From contig JAGTRP010000008.1 in NCBI GenBank assembly GCA_018261935.1, positions 143,254 through 207,253 on the forward strand: 64,000 bases of DNA. Direction: 5' to 3'. Source of the DNA: Rhodocyclaceae bacterium (GTDB taxonomy: Bacteria > Pseudomonadota > Gammaproteobacteria > Burkholderiales > Rhodocyclaceae). A program made the position numbers and the translations under genes. This document shows, piece after piece, positions 17,932-25,333 of the stretch (the stretch's first letter is position 1; each line of letters starts with the position of its first letter). Under the pieces are notes generated by a model that did no database searches, had not been told where the DNA came from, and saw only the letters and a program-made list of their open reading frames with translations.

Positions 17932-19479
17932 ATGACTAAGTCGATTCGCGCTTCTTCCATTCTGCCGCTGTTGCTGCTTGCCTCCGGTGCCTCCGCCCAG
18001 GACATCGGCGCCATGACCGCCACGGCAGCTGCCCCCAAGACGCCGGCCATCAAGACCGTCACCAACTTCACCCAGGCCCTGCGCTGCATGGATGAACTGT
18101 TCCTCGCCTACGGCAAGAACGGCATCGTGGTGACGTCCACCGGCATTCCGGACGAAACCGGCAAGGTGCGTACCGGCACCAAGGAAATGCTCATCACGGC
18201 AATCGCGAAAATGACGGTCAAGAGCAATGCCTTCGAGTTCATCGACTTCCACGGCGGCGGCGACGACCTGGCCCGCCTGTTCGATGCCAAGGGCGCGCAG
18301 GCGATGAAGGTCCCGGATTACTACATCCGGGGCTCCATCACCCAGATGGATGACAATTCCGTGCGCAAGAGTAAGGGCTTCGGCATTTCCCTCCCCTTCC
18401 TCGATCTCGGCTCCTCCAAGGACGACTCCTACGATCTGATCAGCATGGACATGAGCGTGGGAGATGCCGCGACCCGCAAGATCCTGCCGCAAACCAGCAC
18501 TTCCAACACCATGGTGATCATCAAGGGCGGCAATTCCATGGAAGGCGGTGGCCGGTTGGGCAAGGTCGGCTTCAGCTTCAACCTCGACCTGAGCCGCACC
18601 GAAGGCCTGGGGGCCACGACCCGCACCCTGCTGGAACTCAGCCTCATCGAGGCCCTCGGCAAGTTTACCCAGGTTCCCTACTGGCGCTGTCTGGATGCCG
18701 ACGTCACCAACCCGGTCATCCGCGATCAGGCCATGGAGAACTTCGATATGCTCAAGGACAACGAGCGTATCCTCTTTGTCCAGCGCAAACTGGGCGGCAG
18801 CATGCAGCGTTACCGGGGCCCCATGAATGGCGTCATGAACGACGAGTTGAAGGACGTCATCATGGAGTACCAGGCCCAGAATCAGCTCATTGCCGACGGT
18901 CGGGTCAATTTCGATCTCTATGCGAGCCTCCTGGACGATACGCAAAATGTCCTGGCCGCCTTGCCCTCGACGCCGCCCGTTGCGCGGCCAGCCGCGACCC
19001 AGCTCAGCATGGCGGCTCCGGTGGCGGTGTCCGCGCCCCCGGCCCAGGCAATGGCATCCTCGCCTTTCCGGGTGAACCTGGAAAGCGATCGGGGGGGGCG
19101 CCCCAGCTATAAGGTGGGGGACTTCCTCAACATGACCTTGTCCCTCAGCGGCGATGGCACCGTCTTCTGTTACTACGAGGATGCGACGCACCAGGTGGCG
19201 CGTATCTTCCCCAACCAGTTCTTCGCCAACCCGACCCTGCGCTCCGGAAGCACCATTCGCCTTCCCAGCGGTGGCTTCAAGATCCGTTTCGACCAGCCCG
19301 GCAAGGAGCGGGTCGCCTGTGTCGGCGCCGACCGCGAGGTGGTGGTCCCGTCCAGCCTGAAGGGCGTCCGGGATCTGACGCCGCTGCCGGTGCGCTCCCT
19401 GGACGAAGTCATCAATCAATACAAACAAAGCAATCCGGCGCTCGTGGCCAGCTACATCGATATCTCCGTCAATCGCTAG
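17932..19479 (+). CDS. Exported CsgG/HfaB-like protein fused to a C-terminal DUF4384 domain
   Basis: The product has 515 residues from ATG 17932 (AAGGG upstream). The signal peptide ends at about residue 23 (LLLLASGASAQ). Residues about 40-270 resemble the CsgG/HfaB curli-type secretion channel family: repeated small-residue/Asp patterns YYIRGSITQMDDNS, DLISMDMSVGDAATRKIL and GLGATTRTLLELSLIEALGKF. No lipobox Cys follows the signal peptide, unlike CsgG. Residues about 375-485 are DUF4384 (YKVGDFLNMTLSLSGDGTVFCYYED, RIFPNQFF, IRLPSGGFKIRFDQPGKERV). DUF4384 is often found with caspase-like proteins, matching the TpsA neighbour. Role inferred: periplasmic or outer-membrane partner of the small exported proteins downstream. 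Confidence 0.65.
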   Translation: MTKSIRASSILPLLLLASGASAQDIGAMTATAAAPKTPAIKTVTNFTQALRCMDELFLAYGKNGIVVTSTGIPDETGKVRTGTKEMLITAIAKMTVKSNAFEFIDFHGGGDDLARLFDAKGAQAMKVPDYYIRGSITQMDDNSVRKSKGFGISLPFLDLGSSKDDSYDLISMDMSVGDAATRKILPQTSTSNTMVIIKGGNSMEGGGRLGKVGFSFNLDLSRTEGLGATTRTLLELSLIEALGKFTQVPYWRCLDADVTNPVIRDQAMENFDMLKDNERILFVQRKLGGSMQRYRGPMNGVMNDELKDVIMEYQAQNQLIADGRVNFDLYASLLDDTQNVLAALPSTPPVARPAATQLSMAAPVAVSAPPAQAMASSPFRVNLESDRGGRPSYKVGDFLNMTLSLSGDGTVFCYYEDATHQVARIFPNQFFANPTLRSGSTIRLPSGGFKIRFDQPGKERVACVGADREVVVPSSLKGVRDLTPLPVRSLDEVINQYKQSNPALVASYIDISVNR

Positions 19480-19487
19480 GAGCTGTC

Positions 19488-20093
19488 ATGAAGCCCTCGA
19501 ACGCGGTGCTGTCAGGTCTCATGATCGGTCTCATGTCGGGCAACGCCGCCTGGGCTGCAGACGGCTTTGCCGACGACCGGGGACAAATCGTGCTGGCCGG
19601 CGAAATCCTGGTCGGACCAGACAAGGCCGATGTCCGGGCTCCCGGAGCACGCAGCCAGCGCCAACGGGCCAGTGCGTACCAAGCGGGCGCGGAGAATGCC
19701 CCACCAGAGGAAGAGGGTGGATTTCTGTCGCCCCCGAGTGGCGCACCGGCCGAAGAACGGGCCTTCGGCAATCGGTCCCGGGCGCGCGCCTATCAGCAAG
19801 GCGCCGATCCGTCGGCCGTGGTCCCGGGGCTGCCGTCCGGGCTGGGGGACTTGCCTCTGCCGGCCACATCCCAGGATCGGGCTCGGGACCTTCGTACCCG
19901 TGCCCGGGTTTACACCGGGAGCGGCAATGCAAAGGAAGTCGATCTCTCCCATGTCGGGGCGGACGGCATACCCATCGTGCCCTGCCGGGCCGATGTGGAT
20001 AACGTGGCCGCCCGGATCGGTGAGGATGCGGTCAGTGGCAGCGTCTTTCAGATCATGCGCAACGGCCAGCCGGTCAAGGTGCGGTGCAAATGA
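19488..20093 (+). CDS. Exported protein of unknown family with three RxRAxxY repeats
   Basis: The 201-residue protein has a signal peptide (about 1-24, ending NAAWAAD) and starts 8 bp after the CsgG/DUF4384 stop with AGGAG-like spacing. The mature part is low-complexity, with three copies of a short motif: SQRQRASAYQAGAENA, NRSRARAYQQGADPSA and LRTRARVYTGSGNAKE. A compact C-terminus follows, with two Cys (IVPCRADVDNVAARIGEDAVSG and PVKVRCK). No domain was recognised. The same S-R-A-x-A-Y element occurs at the end of the 122-residue protein at 20499-20867. Confidence 0.75.
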   Translation: MKPSNAVLSGLMIGLMSGNAAWAADGFADDRGQIVLAGEILVGPDKADVRAPGARSQRQRASAYQAGAENAPPEEEGGFLSPPSGAPAEERAFGNRSRARAYQQGADPSAVVPGLPSGLGDLPLPATSQDRARDLRTRARVYTGSGNAKEVDLSHVGADGIPIVPCRADVDNVAARIGEDAVSGSVFQIMRNGQPVKVRCK

Positions 20094-20191
20094 GTAAGGG
20101 GCGATCCTGATGGTGGCCAAGCATTACTCGGCGCACTATTTTGTCATCTGAAAAGTATGTGGTGCGTTAACTAAGTAATTGTTGCGGCAGG

Positions 20192-20521
20192 ATGAAACAG
20201 ATGAAATCGATCAAGACCATTCTCGTTGGAATGCTGGCTGCTACGGCAGCCACCGCCCATGCCCAGGTGGCGGTCGATGTTTCAGTCCCGGGCGTCAGGG
20301 TGCAGACGGGGGGGCACGGCGGCTCGTCGGTGGCAGTCAATACCGCCGGCACGGTGGACTCCGATGTCCAAATGGAGGGCGTTGCCATCATCAATGGCGA
20401 AGTCTTTATCGATGGAGAGAAGGTCCCCAAGGGCAAGACCTCCTACACATCCAGGAAGTCCGGCAAGTCCTACCAGATCAAATGGGGGAAGAACGGCAAT
20501 GTCTCAGTTGAACAAAAATAG
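20192..20521 (+). CDS. Small exported protein of unknown function
   Basis: The 109-residue protein has a signal peptide (SIKTILVGMLAATAATAHAQ). The mature part is Val/Gly/Ser-rich with a beta-strand look (VAVDVSVPGVRVQTGGHGG) and ends with INGEVFIDGEKVPKGKTSY and KSYQIKWGKNGNVSVEQK. The second Met (20201) is also a possible start and has a better spaced GGATG/CAGG element. It overlaps the next gene by 23 bp. No family was recognised. Confidence 0.7.
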   Translation: MKQMKSIKTILVGMLAATAATAHAQVAVDVSVPGVRVQTGGHGGSSVAVNTAGTVDSDVQMEGVAIINGEVFIDGEKVPKGKTSYTSRKSGKSYQIKWGKNGNVSVEQK

Positions 20522-20867
20522 TCTAGTTGCCGGCCTAGTGCTCGGGCTGGCCAGTGTTGCCGCCCAGGCCGGCATCATTCTCGACAACGGCGTGGTCGTG
20601 CCCAGTGGCGCGGTTGCCCTGCCGAGCCGTACCATGGGCTCGATCATCCTGGTTCCTGGCGTCGGCCCGCAGTCCGAAAGCTCCTATCTGATCCAGCGCA
20701 GCCTGGCCTGGCAAACCTATCGCCGCTCCGATTCGAATACCGGCGCGATGCTGGTCTTCCCGCCGGCCTTGGGCGGCACCGGAGCGCCGGCCTCGATCCG
20801 GCAACTGGAAGTCCGGAATCATTTGTCCCGGGCCAACGCATACCGTCTGAACTATTTCAGAAAATAA
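20499..20867 (+). CDS. Small exported protein of unknown function
   Basis: The product has 122 residues from ATG 20499, inside the end of the preceding gene, with a signal peptide (NSLVAGLVLGLASVAAQAG). The mature part has VVVPSGAVALPSRTMGSIILVPG, then SYLIQRSLAWQTYRRSDSNTGAMLVF, and ends NHLSRANAYRLNYFRK. The terminal SRANAY matches the RxRAxxY motif repeated three times in the protein at 19488-20093. No known domain is seen. Overlap and packing support cotranslation with both neighbours. Confidence 0.7.
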   Translation: MSQLNKNSLVAGLVLGLASVAAQAGIILDNGVVVPSGAVALPSRTMGSIILVPGVGPQSESSYLIQRSLAWQTYRRSDSNTGAMLVFPPALGGTGAPASIRQLEVRNHLSRANAYRLNYFRK

Positions 20868-20887
20868 CCGGCAAGGGAGTGACTTCT

Positions 20888-21790
20888 GTGAAGAGCTGGA
20901 AAAGCCTGTCTGTTTTTTCGAAAGCCCTGGTGGGTGTTGCCGCCCTGGGGGCTCTGGTGCAATCGGCATTGGCCCTGGATATGGTGAAAGGGGATTTTTC
21001 CCAGATCCTGGAGGCCAGGTCGGATAACGTCGTCGTCTGGCAGTATGCCGACAACCCGAGTGTGTATGTCTTCGATTTTCCGGGGCTTTCCCTCCAGGGT
21101 CGCAGCTTCAACCGGGTGACGCAATTTACCGAACAGCAGTTCAGCGAACCCTATCCCAGGGTGCTGGGCAATGACGAACTGGCCCGCTATATCGGGGCAG
21201 CTCGCCGCACCCAGGCGGACTTCGCCTTCGGCCATGACGTCCTGGTCGGGGAACTGGTGCAGTTCTTCAATTATGCCGACCGCGACAAAATCCAACTCAA
21301 TCCCGAGGAAGTCGCCATCCGCACTTTCCTGCTGGAGCAGGGTGCCATCCGGGCCTGGCGAGGCTTTTACCAGGCGATGAAGCCGGATATGGTCGTCCTC
21401 TCCATTCCCCAGGTTCAGGACAGGAAGCCAGGCGAGCCGATGATCAGCAAGGGGGCCCGCTACGCCATCCTCCTGCATGAAATGGCCCATGGCGAGTATT
21501 ACACCAATCCCCACTACGCCAAGTTCTGCCAGCGCTTCTGGTTCGAGACCCTGACCGACCAGCAGCGGGAAGCCTTCAAGGGCTTCCTTGGGAAATTCAA
21601 TTACGGCACCGGCAACGAAGACCTCCTGATCAACGAGATGCAGGCCTACCTGATCTTCACGCCGGATCCGAAATCCTTCAGCGCCAGGAAACTCGGGGTT
21701 CCCGACGAGGAACTGGAGTCCATGCGGGAGGCGTTCCGCCGTGCCAAACCCCCCACCCGCCTGCCGCTGCGTACCCTGGAAGGAGTCTGA
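20888..21790 (+). CDS. Exported HExxH metallopeptidase-like protein
   Basis: The product has 300 residues from GTG 20888, chosen because AAGGGA lies about 10 bp upstream; a GTG at 20879 is the alternative. A signal peptide or anchor is at about 1-29 (VFSKALVGVAALGALVQSALA). H197-E198-M-A-H201 is a zincin motif in YAILLHEMAHGEYYTNPHY. E250 in LLINEMQAYLIF is a good third ligand, the gluzincin-style arrangement. The C-terminus is basic and helical. No named peptidase family was recognised. It probably acts in the periplasm or at the surface on proteins of the same locus; that is an inference from position. Confidence 0.7.
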   Translation: MKSWKSLSVFSKALVGVAALGALVQSALALDMVKGDFSQILEARSDNVVVWQYADNPSVYVFDFPGLSLQGRSFNRVTQFTEQQFSEPYPRVLGNDELARYIGAARRTQADFAFGHDVLVGELVQFFNYADRDKIQLNPEEVAIRTFLLEQGAIRAWRGFYQAMKPDMVVLSIPQVQDRKPGEPMISKGARYAILLHEMAHGEYYTNPHYAKFCQRFWFETLTDQQREAFKGFLGKFNYGTGNEDLLINEMQAYLIFTPDPKSFSARKLGVPDEELESMREAFRRAKPPTRLPLRTLEGV

Positions 21791-21792
21791 CT

Positions 21793-22095
21793 ATGAATAA
21801 GGGTTTTGCTGTAGCTCTGATGCTATCCTTTGCCGTCGGTTCGGGCTGGGCTCAGACCAGCCAGCGGACACGGATCCAGGGCAATACCGAGATCAATGCC
21901 ACCACCAATAACATGACGGCCGTTGCGACCGGCCGGGACACGGTGGCGAAGAACCGGGTTGGCGTCATCCAGGGCGAAAAGAAGGGCGACACGCGGATCA
22001 GCGTGGCAGCCGGCAACGTCGTCACGGTGGCCGGCGGCCGTAACAAGAAAGCTTGTACCAATATCGGAGGAATTGTCAGCAATGAATGCAAATAA
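21793..22095 (+). CDS. Small exported 'IQGNT' repeat protein
   Basis: The 100-residue protein has a signal peptide (about 1-20, ending GSGWAQ) and starts 2 bp after the metallopeptidase-like gene. The mature part carries RIQGNTEINATTNNMTAVATGRD, TVAKNRVGVIQGE and a weaker copy RISVAAGNVVTVAGG. It ends with two Cys (ACTNIGGIVSNECK). The repeat consensus IQGNTxINAxxxNxxAVAxG is shared with the larger repeat protein at 23087. It looks like short beta-strand repeats, as in fibre-forming or beta-solenoid proteins; no family was recognised. Confidence 0.7.
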   Translation: MNKGFAVALMLSFAVGSGWAQTSQRTRIQGNTEINATTNNMTAVATGRDTVAKNRVGVIQGEKKGDTRISVAAGNVVTVAGGRNKKACTNIGGIVSNECK

Positions 22096-22384
22096 GGGAG
22101 TTTGGACCTTACTGGCGGCGGTTGCCGCTACCCTTTCCATGGGGGCTCATGCAGTCCAGGGCCTGGACGCCCACGGCCAGACCAAAGTGAACAACGCCCT
22201 GGCCAAGCAATGGCAGCAGCGGGATGCCGCCGCCAAGAGCCAGAATCGGCAGGTGGTCAACGTCGGCAGCAAGCGCGGCGGCGACTGCAACGTCAACGTG
22301 GGTACGGCCCAGGCCGGGAAAGGTGGTCGCCAACCCAAGGACATCGTGGTCACCACCAAAGAAGTCATCAACGTTTGCAAGTGA
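22082..22384 (+). CDS. Small exported protein of unknown function
   Basis: The product has 100 residues from ATG 22082, overlapping the previous stop by 14 bp; a GGAGG-like site is at 22066-22071. The signal peptide is TLLAAVAATLSMGAHA. The mature part is polar (VNNALAKQWQQRDAAAKSQNRQVVNVGS) with two Cys (GGDCNVNVGT and the terminal NVCK). The C-terminal Cys-Lys ending is shared with the preceding small protein (ECK) and with the 201-residue protein (RCK). No domain was recognised. Confidence 0.7.
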   Translation: MNANKGVWTLLAAVAATLSMGAHAVQGLDAHGQTKVNNALAKQWQQRDAAAKSQNRQVVNVGSKRGGDCNVNVGTAQAGKGGRQPKDIVVTTKEVINVCK

Positions 22385-22391
22385 GGATGAA

Positions 22392-23036
22392 ATGAAAGCC
22401 CCTGTGAATATTGGCCTTTCCACTGTAATGGCTGCCCTGGTGGCTTCATTCGTCGGCATTTCGACAGCCTATGCTGCCGATGACGACGCAGCCAAACTGA
22501 AGGAACTCGAGCGCGCCCTCTCCGCGCCCAAGGATGGGGCCCAGATCGGTTCTCCGAAGGCCAAGCCGCGTACCCGCGCCATCGTCTTCGACAACGAGCC
22601 CGCCCCGGCTGCGGCAGCTTCCGAGCCGGCCAAGGCTGCTGCCGCCGCCACTGCCTCAACCGTTTTCGATTGCGCAGCCATCCCGCCGGATGCCAAGATG
22701 GTGAGCGTGGATTTCGCTATCCAGTTCAACGTCGGCAGCGCCACCGTTTCGCCGGCCTCGGAGACGACTCTGGGCCAGATCGCCAAGATCCTCGCCCTGT
22801 CGCCGGATCATTGCGTGGTGGTGGAAGGCCACACCGATGCCACCGGAAATGCAGACAGGAACATGGCGCTGTCCCGGGACCGCGCCAACTCGGTGGTGAA
22901 TTACATCGCCGACAAGAATGGCGTCGATCGCAAGCGCCTGGTGCCGGTAGGCAAGGGCCAGACCGATACGATGAAGAACCTCGACCCACGTGATCCGAAG
23001 AACCGTCGCGTGGTCTTCAAGGTAGTTACCGGCTGA
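22392..23036 (+). CDS. OmpA family protein (peptidoglycan-binding C-terminus)
   Basis: The product has 214 residues from ATG 22392, with a signal peptide to about residue 28 (STAYAADDD). An Ala/Pro-rich linker spans about 60-90. The OmpA-like domain starts at VDFAIQFNVGSATVSP, with VVVEGHTDATGNADRNMALSRDRANSVVNYI and a terminal NRRVVFKV. The Asp/Arg pair that holds diaminopimelate (HTDATG; LSRDRANSV) is present. There is no N-terminal beta-barrel and no lipobox, so it is a soluble periplasmic peptidoglycan-binding protein that could anchor the surface system to the wall. Confidence 0.85.
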   Translation: MKAPVNIGLSTVMAALVASFVGISTAYAADDDAAKLKELERALSAPKDGAQIGSPKAKPRTRAIVFDNEPAPAAAASEPAKAAAAATASTVFDCAAIPPDAKMVSVDFAIQFNVGSATVSPASETTLGQIAKILALSPDHCVVVEGHTDATGNADRNMALSRDRANSVVNYIADKNGVDRKRLVPVGKGQTDTMKNLDPRDPKNRRVVFKVVTG

Positions 23037-23086
23037 TTTGGCCAACTTTTGTGTTTGCTTTGATCATTATTAATCGGAGGAACCTC

Positions 23087-23782
23087 ATGCGTCTGATCTC
23101 TATTCTCATCGCTTCCGCTGTCATCGCTGTCCCGGCTTTCGCCCAGCAGGCCCAACGCTCCAGCAACCCGCAAGGCGTGCAGATCCAGGGCAACACCAAC
23201 ATCAACGCCGAGAACAAGAACGTGTCGGCCGTGGCCGTGGGCGAAGGCAACGTCGCCAAGAACACCACCGGCGCCATCAAGGGCGGCACCCAGATCCAGG
23301 GCAACACCAACATCAAGGCCAGCCAGAAGAACGCGGCTGCCGTCGCTGTCGGCAAGAACAACACCGCCGCCAACGAAGCCGGCGTGGGCTTCCCAGGCCG
23401 GCCCGAAGGGCGGTATGTACTCCCCGAACGCCCAGGGCGTCCAGATCCAGGGCAACACCAACATCAACGCCGAGAACAAGAACGTGTCCGCCGTGGCCGT
23501 GGGCGAAGGCAACACCGCCAAGAACACCACCGGCGCCATCAAGGGTGGTACCCAGATCCAGGGCAACACCAACATCAAGGCCAGCCAGAAGAACGCGGCT
23601 GCCGTCGCTGTCGGCAAGAACAACACCGCCGCCAACGAAGCCGGCGTGTCTTTTCGGTTTCCCGTAGAATTCCGGATAACCGCTTTCTCAGAACACAGTC
23701 ATGTCCGACCCCATTTACCTTGCCAAGTCCGAAGACGGCTATCCGGCATTGCTGCCCCAGATGGCCAACCGTCATGGCCTGA
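23087..23782 (+). CDS. Exported 'IQGNT' repeat protein, frameshifted
   Basis: A good GGAGG site (23076-23080) precedes ATG 23087, and the signal peptide is [16 protein letters not shown]. The frame encodes [23 protein letters not shown] and [23 protein letters not shown] repeats to about 23386. It then leaves the repeat frame and reads an Arg/Gln-rich tail to the stop at 23782, inside the next gene. A second copy of the same repeats lies at 23433-23648 one base out of frame. Restoring one base near 23388-23392 joins the copies. One further base lost in the TTTT run at 23651-23654 would give a stop at 23665-23667. It may be a pseudogene or a sequencing/assembly error. Confidence 0.65.
   Translation: MRLISILIASAVIAVPAFAQQAQRSSNPQGVQIQGNTNINAENKNVSAVAVGEGNVAKNTTGAIKGGTQIQGNTNIKASQKNAAAVAVGKNNTAANEAGVGFPGRPEGRYVLPERPGRPDPGQHQHQRREQERVRRGRGRRQHRQEHHRRHQGWYPDPGQHQHQGQPEERGCRRCRQEQHRRQRSRRVFSVSRRIPDNRFLRTQSCPTPFTLPSPKTAIRHCCPRWPTVMA
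23171..23648 (+). repeat. Tandem 262-bp duplication within the IQGNT repeat gene
   Basis: The segment 23171-23386 is repeated almost exactly at 23433-23648, with about six base differences seen by eye, mostly at codon third positions of the repeat frame. The offset is 262 bp, one more than 87 codons, so the extra base between the copies is what breaks the reading frame. Each copy holds two IQGNT units. Confidence 0.85.
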
Positions 23783-25308
23783 TCACCGGCGCCACCGGCA
23801 CCGGCAAGACGGTCTCCCTGCAATCCATGGCCGAGCGTCTATCCTATGCCGGCGTGCCGGTCTTCATGGCCGACGTCAAGGGCGACTTGGCCGGCATGGC
23901 CGCCGCCGGGGTGCTGACGCCCAAACTGGAGGCGCGCATAAAAGACCTGGGCCTGGAGGGCTTCGTTCCTTTTGCCAACCCGGTCACGTTCTGGGATGTG
24001 TTCGGGGAAGCCGGCATTCCGATCCGGGCCACCATTTCCGACATGGGGCCGCTGCTGCTGGCCCGCCTCCTCAACCTCAACGACACCCAGGCCGGCGTCC
24101 TGCAGCTGGTCTTCAAGATCGCCGACGACAACGGCCTGCTGCTCCTCGACCTCAAGGACCTGCGCGCCATGGTCCAGTACGTCGGGGAGAATGCCCGGAA
24201 CTTCACCAGCGAATACGGCAATATCGCCTCCGCCTCCATCGGCGCCATCCAGCGCGGGCTGCTGACCCTGGAGCAACAGGGCGGCGATGTCTTCTTCGGC
24301 GAACCCATGCTGGATATTGCCGACCTCATGCGGGTGGATGCCAACGGACGCGGGATCATCAACGTGCTGGCGGCGGAAAAGCTTCACCTCTCGCCCCTGC
24401 TCTATTCCACCTTCCTCCTGTGGATGCTGGCGGAATTGTTCGAGCGCCTGCCGGAAGCCGGTGACCTCGACAAGCCCAAGCTGGTCTTCTTCTTCGACGA
24501 GGCCCATCTGCTCTTCAACGATGCGCCCCCGGCCCTCACCGACAAGGTGGAACAGGTGGTGCGGCTCATCCGCTCCAAAGGCGTGGGCGTCTTTTTCGTT
24601 ACCCAGAACCCCCTGGATGTGCCGGACAGGGTCCTCGGCCAATTGGGAAACCGGGTTCAGCACGCCCTGCGCGCCTTCACGCCCCGGGACCAGAAAGCCG
24701 TGCAGTCGGCTGCCGAAACCCTGCGCCCCAACCCGAAATTCGACGCTGCCGAGGCCATCACCGAACTGGGCGTCGGCGAGGCCCTGATTTCCTTCCTCGA
24801 CGAGAAAGGGCGGCCCAACGTGGTGGAGCGCAGCATTGTCTTCCCGCCGGCTTCCCGCCTTGGCCCTCTCGCCGCCGACGAGCGGACCGCCGTCATTCAG
24901 GCTTCTCCCCTGCTTGCCGCGTACGGCCAAAGCATCGATCGGGAATCCGCCTACGAGGTATTGAAGGGTAAGCCCGCCGCGCCGCAGCGGCCGGCATCGC
25001 CGGGCGCCATTCCGCTGCCGCCGGCCCCGCCGCGGCCCTCGGATGCCAATGCCTGGGGCAATGGCAGCGCGCCGTCCCCCACGCCGGCACCTCGTATCCC
25101 TGTGCCGCCCCCCGCCCGGGAAGAAGCATCGGGCGGCCTCTTCGGTAGCCTCGGAGATATGCTCGGTGGCCGGGGCGGTCGCCGCGAGGGCGTCCTGGAG
25201 GCGGCAGCCAAGAGCGCCGCCCGGGGCGTGGCTGGCACCATCGGCCGGGAAATCGGCCGGCAGGTGCTGCGCGGCGTCCTCGGCTCCATCCTGGGGGGTC
25301 GCCGCTGA
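23701..25308 (+). CDS. HerA-like ATPase (DUF853 / YjgR family)
   Basis: The 535-residue cytoplasmic P-loop ATPase has Walker [13 protein letters not shown] near residue 30-40 and Walker B in [13 protein letters not shown] near 262. The family-typical [12 protein letters not shown] and [29 protein letters not shown] are present. The C-terminus is Pro-rich (PLPPAPPRP) and then Gly/Arg-rich ([10 protein letters not shown]), as in YjgR/DUF853 proteins, which are HerA/FtsK-fold ATPases of uncertain role. It begins 33 bp after the possible end of the repeat gene and looks like ordinary chromosome. Confidence 0.9.
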   Translation: MSDPIYLAKSEDGYPALLPQMANRHGLITGATGTGKTVSLQSMAERLSYAGVPVFMADVKGDLAGMAAAGVLTPKLEARIKDLGLEGFVPFANPVTFWDVFGEAGIPIRATISDMGPLLLARLLNLNDTQAGVLQLVFKIADDNGLLLLDLKDLRAMVQYVGENARNFTSEYGNIASASIGAIQRGLLTLEQQGGDVFFGEPMLDIADLMRVDANGRGIINVLAAEKLHLSPLLYSTFLLWMLAELFERLPEAGDLDKPKLVFFFDEAHLLFNDAPPALTDKVEQVVRLIRSKGVGVFFVTQNPLDVPDRVLGQLGNRVQHALRAFTPRDQKAVQSAAETLRPNPKFDAAEAITELGVGEALISFLDEKGRPNVVERSIVFPPASRLGPLAADERTAVIQASPLLAAYGQSIDRESAYEVLKGKPAAPQRPASPGAIPLPPAPPRPSDANAWGNGSAPSPTPAPRIPVPPPAREEASGGLFGSLGDMLGGRGGRREGVLEAAAKSAARGVAGTIGREIGRQVLRGVLGSILGGRR

Positions 25309-25333
25309 TCCCCGGCCTGCCAGGGGGACGGAC

